A stretch of 35,456 bases of DNA from Acidobacteriota bacterium (GTDB taxonomy: Bacteria; Acidobacteriota; CAIWXX01). Positions 30,767 to 35,456 of this stretch are shown here, one piece after another. The stretch is from assembly GCA_016191015.1 (NCBI GenBank), contig JACPPM010000240.1, positions 1 to 35,456 of the forward strand, in the 5' to 3' direction. The notes beneath the pieces were generated by a model. It made no database searches and was not told the origin of the DNA. It saw nothing but the letters and a program-made list of their open reading frames with translations. Made by a program: the position numbers and the translations under genes. Positions within the stretch are counted from its first letter, which is position 1; every line of letters starts with the position of its first letter.

Positions 30767-31067
30767 GTTACCCTCTCCTTTCCTGAAGGGATCAAACGGC
30801 GATCCCCTCCACGTCTGGTTGGTCCCATATCGTGGCAGGAGGGTTTAATCGAACGTCGCAGAAACACTACGACCGATTGGAAACCAATGGCCTGCTGCGA
30901 TTCTGTGAACGGTTCGAGAGGAATCGTGGAATGTTGGAATGATGGGTGCCGCGGCCGAGCCGTGGCGGCCTATTGCCAAGAAAGCCGGTGTGCTGCCGCT
31001 GCTCCTTTCCCGAACCCACTATTCCATCATTCCACCATTCCAAGTGCGGGCGAAGCGCGCTAGGTTG
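30767..31067. other. Non-coding spacer with inverted short-repeat pair
   Basis: No gene is seen. A GTGGAATGTTGGAATGATGG array (30926-30946) is answered on the other strand by a GGAATGGTGGAATGATGG array (31015-31044), flanking about 68 GC-rich bases. It has the same layout as the arrays at 24185, 24429 and 29769. Confidence 0.55.
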
Positions 31068-33269
31068 TCAAGATCCGACCTTCATAACGGCGAAGTTCCC
31101 TCGCGCATCGACGGCCTTGATGACCATGAGCTGTCCCGGCTGGGGCTTCGGTGCCTCGACGCGCTCCTCAAGGCCGTCGCAGATCCGGTCCTTCGGAAAG
31201 AGCGGTTGCCACTTCCCGCCGTTGACCGACAGCGCCAGGGCGGAAATCGGGCTTGTCGTATCCGTGACCACGAACGCCAGCGCGCTTCCCGATGCGACCG
31301 GGGGCGAAATCCGCGGCGGCGCGTTGTCGACGACAAATGTGGCGGACTCACGGGTGGCCGTCTGCGCCTCCGCTTTGGCGTTGTCTTCTTCATCGCTCGC
31401 GTCGATCTTGATTCTGTACACACCATCCGGCAGAGCCGTCGTGTCGACCACCAGTGCTGTCTGGCGTGTCCCCGTCTTCAGGACTCTCCAGCTCTTCTCC
31501 TCGATCTGCTTGAAAGAGAGGGTGAAGACGAGCTCGTCGCCGTTGGGATCATCGCCCGTCCAGAGGATGGTCTGCATTCCTTGAGCGTAGAGCTTCTTTC
31601 CCTGCGGGGAGGCTTGAGTCAGCGCCCCCATCGGCGCACCGGATTGCTGATCCGCCCTTCCCTTCCCGTTGAGATCGTCGCCGCCGAGGTATTCCCCCTC
31701 CCCGGTGCTGAAGCTCTTCTGATACACCTCACCGGGCGCACTCACCGTCACCGACGGTATGCGGGGCGGCGCATTCTGCTGTTGATAGTTGATCGTCACC
31801 TCGTCCAGCTCCGCACTCTCCCCGCCGGCTCCCGGAGCGAATGAGGCCTTCCACTGCAGGTACCGCCCCGACGGGCTCGGAATCTGCTCGCCCGTCGGGT
31901 TCTTCATCGGCACGGACCAGTCGGACCATGTGGCATCGGGCTCCGGCGTGTTCCCCGTTCGCGTCGAGATGCCGATCGCGCTCCCGCGCCCCGCCCATCG
32001 GACGACACCCCAGTTCGAGATCCATCCGGCATCCTGGACATGCGACGTGAATGTACCCTGGCTCGCCATCGCGTCGCTCAACCGGTACACCGCCGCGCGG
32101 TTGTTGACGCCACAAAGGAGCCGGTCCCTGCCGAAGCGCACCAGCGCAGTGCATTGTTCGCCATCCAGCTCAGCCGCCAGCCCCGAACGCGAGTCCTCAG
32201 AGACCCAGTAGAGCCGCCCACGGCTCCCGGTGGCCACCATGAACCTCCCGGCTCCCGCTTCGGCCACCGCGTAGATCGTGTCCTCATCGCTGCGCCACAA
32301 TTCGCGCACACCCCCATCGGCACGGATCTGGACCAGCAATCCGCGCAGCTTCTTCTCGGCCTGGGGTTTCACGGTCCCCGCGGGCGTGAACGTGATCCCC
32401 GCCGCAGATTCGCTTTCTACAGTCGTAGTAACCTCGGCCGTCACACCCGCCACCTGCACCTGGGCAGGGACGACAGCAGGGGGGCGCGGGGGAATCGCCG
32501 GCTCCCCCTCGCGGCGCCCCTCGGACGCACCGGCGATGATCGATCCATCCGGCCGCACGAGAATGGAACGGACCTCCCGGAGATCCGAGCTCCAGATGGC
32601 CAGCGCCTTGCCCGACGGCGAGATCCGGTAGATCGCGCCGCGCGTATCGCCTCCAGCCAGCAGATTGCCGGCCGCATCGATCGCCAGGCTGACGATGTTG
32701 CCGTCACCGCTCGAGAAGAACGCGGTGGCCTCTTTCGCCCGGCTGATCTTTCGGACGATACCCTTGTCGCCCGTCCCCGCGTAGAGATTGCCCGCCGCGT
32801 CGAAGACCATCGCCCAGATGTACTTGTCTTCGGTCTTGACATAGACCTCGTCCTTTCCCGCGGGACTGATCGCGTAGATCTTGCCGTTGGGCGAAGTGGC
32901 GGCGTAGATCGTCCCGGCTCCGTCCATCGCGATGGCAGTGACGTGCGTCTCCTCGCTGTCGAAGAAGGTGGTCGACTTGCCGTCGGGGGCGATCTTGATG
33001 ACACGGCCCTCGAATCCTGTCCCGACGTACAGATTCCCGGCAGCGTCGGTGGCGGCGCACCATACGGTGGACTCAGGCATGGCTCCCGCCTCGACGGCCG
33101 CGTTCGACAGCCGCAACACCCCCTCGGTGTCGATCGCGACGTTGGAGGACTTGCCCTTCAGGAAATCCTGATAACTGTCGAATTCGAAGCTCCGGGGGGC
33201 GGCCGCGTTGAGCGACGGGGAAGCGGCGGCGAGCACAATCAACGGAAGGACGATCAATCTTTGTAACAT
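31068..33269 (-). CDS. Large secreted beta-propeller protein
   Basis: A 733-residue exported protein; GGAGAGAGTCC precedes the ATG at 33269 and a signal peptide (MLQRLIVLPLIVLAAASPSLNA) follows. Residues about 55-420 hold six to seven NHL/SMP-30-like blades, with A-T/D-D-A-A-G-N-L-Y-V/A-G-T-G turns (AATDAAGNLYVGTGFEGRV, MVFDAAGNLYAGTGDKG, LAIDAAGNLLAGGDTRG). A Pro/Val-rich insert (PPRPPAVVPAQVQVAG) splits the propeller near residue 265. The C-terminal half has beta-sandwich segments (LQWKASFAPG, ELVFTLSFKQ, DGVYRIKIDASDEEDN). It is leftward together with the S55-like gene upstream. The ligand or reaction is unknown. Confidence 0.82.
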   Translation of the reverse strand: MLQRLIVLPLIVLAAASPSLNAAAPRSFEFDSYQDFLKGKSSNVAIDTEGVLRLSNAAVEAGAMPESTVWCAATDAAGNLYVGTGFEGRVIKIAPDGKSTTFFDSEETHVTAIAMDGAGTIYAATSPNGKIYAISPAGKDEVYVKTEDKYIWAMVFDAAGNLYAGTGDKGIVRKISRAKEATAFFSSGDGNIVSLAIDAAGNLLAGGDTRGAIYRISPSGKALAIWSSDLREVRSILVRPDGSIIAGASEGRREGEPAIPPRPPAVVPAQVQVAGVTAEVTTTVESESAAGITFTPAGTVKPQAEKKLRGLLVQIRADGGVRELWRSDEDTIYAVAEAGAGRFMVATGSRGRLYWVSEDSRSGLAAELDGEQCTALVRFGRDRLLCGVNNRAAVYRLSDAMASQGTFTSHVQDAGWISNWGVVRWAGRGSAIGISTRTGNTPEPDATWSDWSVPMKNPTGEQIPSPSGRYLQWKASFAPGAGGESAELDEVTINYQQQNAPPRIPSVTVSAPGEVYQKSFSTGEGEYLGGDDLNGKGRADQQSGAPMGALTQASPQGKKLYAQGMQTILWTGDDPNGDELVFTLSFKQIEEKSWRVLKTGTRQTALVVDTTALPDGVYRIKIDASDEEDNAKAEAQTATRESATFVVDNAPPRISPPVASGSALAFVVTDTTSPISALALSVNGGKWQPLFPKDRICDGLEERVEAPKPQPGQLMVIKAVDARGNFAVMKVGS

Positions 33270-33284
33270 GGACTCTCTCCGACA

Positions 33285-33319
33285 TTTTGCATGTTGAATC
33301 TTGCACCTTGCAGTTTGCA
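33285..33319. repeat. NNTTGNA heptamer array
   Basis: Five heptamers in phase (TTTTGCA, TGTTGAA, TCTTGCA, CCTTGCA, GTTTGCA) directly upstream of the ribosome site region of the propeller gene at 31068-33269. Confidence 0.6.
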
Positions 33320-33391
33320 ATGATCGAATACTTTGGAAACGTTTGACATCTGAACAGACCCCCACTTACCGCGCAGCCCACGACGGGGGGC

Positions 33392-35176
33392 TCAGGAGCT
33401 CCGGATCTTGAGCTGGATGAGTCGGTACCCCGAGACCGTGTAGCTGGTCGGCAGCTCCGCATCCAGAGCTGGAGAATAGTAGATCCGCCGCATTTCGCTC
33501 GTATTCGACCGAGATCCGATGATGGCTGCTGCGGAAGGGGGCAGGTCGCTGAGGTCCTCGCCACGAAGCACGATCCCCGAGCGCCGTTCGCTCAACCGGA
33601 CGTATACCCGGTTGTTCTTCCGGAGGTTGTTGAGTGCCCGGATGAGCTGCGGGTACGTCTGCGGATAGTACGCCTCGCGGAGCTCCGCGGCGTCCATCGC
33701 ATCCAGCATCCCACCCTCGCCGACATAGAACAGCAGATCACCCGTCTTGAGACTCCGAGGCAGCTCGAGCTCCGTCTCCTCTACGATGGCATCGTCCAAC
33801 TCACCGCGCAGGTGCACCTTCATCTTCACGGTTCCCCCGGGCTGGTAGGTGCTCCGGTCGAGCTCGACTCTCTCCAGCCTCGCCGTCTTCGGCTTCTCGT
33901 CCGACCGGACGACGATCTCGACTGAGTTGACCGACACGTGCCTGTAAGGATTGTTCAGGAGCAGGTAGACCGGTGTCGCCACGAGCGACGCCAGGTCATC
34001 GGCCGATGTGCCACCCGTGAATATGTCGCCGACGGTGATGCTGGTGCCGGCACCGAGGTTGATGGTTGCCACCATCCTGAGCGTACTGTCGCCATACTGG
34101 CGTTCACGTGAGGTGATCGTCGAGAGCATCGTGATGTACGTCAGGATCGGCGAAAGGAACTTGTCGGTGACGATCTCAAACCGGTACTTCTCTTTCGCCC
34201 CCATGCTCGTCTCGAGCTCCACGTTTATTGGGATCATCTGCGGGTGCTTGCCCAGGGTCCCCGCGATTGCCGTCGCCCTGTCCTGCTCGACGGTACCGAC
34301 CACATCGGCCGTTGAGGAGATCTTGAAGGAGGCGTAGAGGTTCGGCAGCAGCGAGATCACCTCGGCTCGCGCCATCGGCCACTGGATGCTTCCCATATTG
34401 AGGAATGGATGCCCAAAGGCGTACACGCGGCCGTTGTCCACCATCGTGACCGTGCCGACCGCTGAGAGATCGAAGTCACCGCGGACGAGTTGCACGGATA
34501 CGGCCGAGCCCGGCTTGAACGGCTCCAGGCTCTTCTCGATGGCCTGCTCGAACTTCCCTCCCCCACTCCCGCCCGCCACCGGGACCAGGTTGGATCCCGA
34601 GAACAGGGACGTGAGCCGGTTGACTGCCCCCTGGCTCAGCCCGGAGAAGCTCAACGGCGTCTGAATGTAAGACACTCCCCCCGGCGACGAGGAGGCCTCC
34701 CTCCGAAGCGGTGACGCGAGCTCCTCCAGCGTCATCATCTTCTTGAACTCCAAGGGCATGCTCGAAGCACCTGAAAAGCTCGGACCCGCACCCGCCCCGG
34801 TCGTCGTCGAGATCATCTCCTGGATCGGAGTAATTCCCGCGATTGCCTCCTTCGCGAATGGAAACGCCGTGCTCACAGCCCCGATCACCTTGTCGCCAAT
34901 GTACACCGGGCTGCCGCTCATCCCCATGATTACCCCGGTCTGTTCCATCGGACCACCGCTCAGCCGGGCAATGATCAGATTCTGCCGGGGACCGGTGTTC
35001 TCGAGGACCCCCAGAATCTCAACCTGGAACTCCTCGATCTCCGTTCCCTTGAAAACCGTCCTCCCAACTCCCTGCATCCCCTTCTTCACCTCCTGCAGCG
35101 ACATGATCTCCTGGGACGATGCCACCCCGGAGACGCTCAACGCGAGCAGGACAAGACCCGTCTTGAAAACACCCAT
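33392..35176 (-). CDS. Secreted protein with SpoIVB S55-like peptidase motifs
   Basis: A 594-residue exported protein. ATG at 35176 is preferred to TTG at 35182; a GGGTGG site precedes it. A signal peptide (1-22) is followed by KKGMQGVGRTVFKGTEIEEF, then GVIMGMSGSPVYIGDKVIGA: Ser89 in GMSGSP matches the catalytic serine motif of SpoIVB. A later VYAFGHPFLNMGS puts a candidate catalytic His at 256. In Bacillus SpoIVB the His precedes the Ser, so the order is reversed here. The rest (about 330-594) is beta-rich with KMKVHLRGELDDAIVEETEL and NNRVYVRL. Probably a periplasmic serine protease or an adaptor derived from one; substrate unknown. It has a good promoter at 35215-35243. Confidence 0.85.
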   Translation of the reverse strand: MGVFKTGLVLLALSVSGVASSQEIMSLQEVKKGMQGVGRTVFKGTEIEEFQVEILGVLENTGPRQNLIIARLSGGPMEQTGVIMGMSGSPVYIGDKVIGAVSTAFPFAKEAIAGITPIQEMISTTTGAGAGPSFSGASSMPLEFKKMMTLEELASPLRREASSSPGGVSYIQTPLSFSGLSQGAVNRLTSLFSGSNLVPVAGGSGGGKFEQAIEKSLEPFKPGSAVSVQLVRGDFDLSAVGTVTMVDNGRVYAFGHPFLNMGSIQWPMARAEVISLLPNLYASFKISSTADVVGTVEQDRATAIAGTLGKHPQMIPINVELETSMGAKEKYRFEIVTDKFLSPILTYITMLSTITSRERQYGDSTLRMVATINLGAGTSITVGDIFTGGTSADDLASLVATPVYLLLNNPYRHVSVNSVEIVVRSDEKPKTARLERVELDRSTYQPGGTVKMKVHLRGELDDAIVEETELELPRSLKTGDLLFYVGEGGMLDAMDAAELREAYYPQTYPQLIRALNNLRKNNRVYVRLSERRSGIVLRGEDLSDLPPSAAAIIGSRSNTSEMRRIYYSPALDAELPTSYTVSGYRLIQLKIRSS

Positions 35177-35214
35177 ACGCAACCACCCTCTATATTCGAA
35201 GATTCTTCGGATCT

Positions 35215-35243
35215 TAAATAAACAATCCGCCTCTCAGTGTCAA
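35215..35243 (-). promoter_or_regulatory. Sigma-70-type promoter of the S55-like gene
   Basis: On the minus strand TTGACA (35238-35243), 17 bases, TATTTA (35215-35220), about 39 bases before the ATG. A heptamer array and dispersed repeat copy 4 lie directly upstream. Confidence 0.6.
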
Positions 35244-35249
35244 GTATGA

Positions 35250-35284
35250 GGGACTAGGGGCTAGGGACTAGGGATTAGTGTCTA
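35250..35284. repeat. GGGNCTA heptamer array
   Basis: Five heptamers in phase: GGGACTA, GGGGCTA, GGGACTA, GGGATTA, GTGTCTA. The last belongs to the end of dispersed repeat copy 4, so array and repeat are in register, as they also are at 161-188. Confidence 0.6.
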
Positions 35285-35375
35285 AGAAGTTGAGTGTTGA
35301 CACGAAATGGCAAAACGTTCGAGTGGGTGAGATACTCCGAACCCCTCTCAGGAAAGCAGGAAGGGAGGAATGAAG
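35275..35375 (-). repeat. Dispersed repeat, copy 4 (full, inverted)
   Basis: Reverse complement of the form at 4565-4666: TTAGTGTCTAAGAAGTTGAG at its left end, AAATGGCAA, CTCCGAAC and CTCTCAGGAAAGCAGGAAGG at its right end. A further TTCCTGCTTTCCTGAGA word at 35440-35456, cut by the window end, suggests another copy beyond. Confidence 0.65.
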
Positions 35376-35456
35376 GTACGTATAAGTCATCTCGGGATCT
35401 CAGGGTGGCATAGTACAGACCCCTTCCTGCCTTCCTAACTTCCTGCTTTCCTGAGA

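Noticed and set aside
32040-33266. A 408-codon plus-strand frame
   Set aside because: It is antisense to the propeller gene at 31068-33269, and is Arg/Asp/His-rich as expected for a shadow frame.

Overview
The window is a GC-rich stretch of a Gram-negative bacterial chromosome. A complete Tol-Pal envelope system, many signal peptides and lipoprotein signals, a VWFA protein of the kind common in Acidobacteriota and an S55-type protease suggest Acidobacteriota or a neighbouring phylum. That placement is inference from gene content; no rRNA or other phylogenetic marker is present. No tRNA, rRNA, CRISPR array or intact transposase was seen.

Region 1 (1-9.4 kb, accessory) holds secreted or membrane proteins. 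These are a 7-blade repeat protein with a CARDB-like tail, an OB-fold-like lipoprotein, two membrane proteins of unknown function, a DUF2089-type regulator, a secreted amidase and a 14-blade relative of the first protein. Region 2 (9.5-12.9 kb) is a mosaic. Five translationally coupled reading frames, four of them novel membrane proteins, lie between a remnant of a DUF2089 gene and a remnant of an epimerase gene. An intact atypical epimerase lies upstream. The promoter region of this operon is a diverged copy of the one upstream of the intact DUF2089 gene at 5 kb.

Region 3 (12.9-18 kb) is metabolic: an AdiC-like amino-acid/polyamine transporter, a helical secreted protein, and a rightward cluster of M24 peptidase, SAM methyltransferase, alkyltransferase-like DNA repair protein and thioredoxin-like lipoprotein, followed by a small zinc-ribbon protein on the opposite strand. 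Region 4 (18.5-24 kb) is the tolQ-tolR-tolA-tolB-pal-cpoB-ssb operon, leftward, with a good sigma-70 promoter and a hairpin-T-run between pal and cpoB.

Region 5 (24.6-35.2 kb) carries a CheY-like regulator, a PBP4-type D-Ala-D-Ala carboxypeptidase, a fused homocysteine methyltransferase/methylene-THF reductase, a VWFA protein and, leftward, a secreted protein, a large propeller protein and a protein with SpoIVB S55-like motifs in an unusual order.

The least explained part is the intergenic DNA. It contains a ~100-bp dispersed repeat (one copy supplies a gene's stop codon), three related GC-rich palindromes of which two bracket the tol-ssb operon, several heptamer arrays, and at least four cases where short tandem repeats occur as inverted pairs that could fold as long hairpins.
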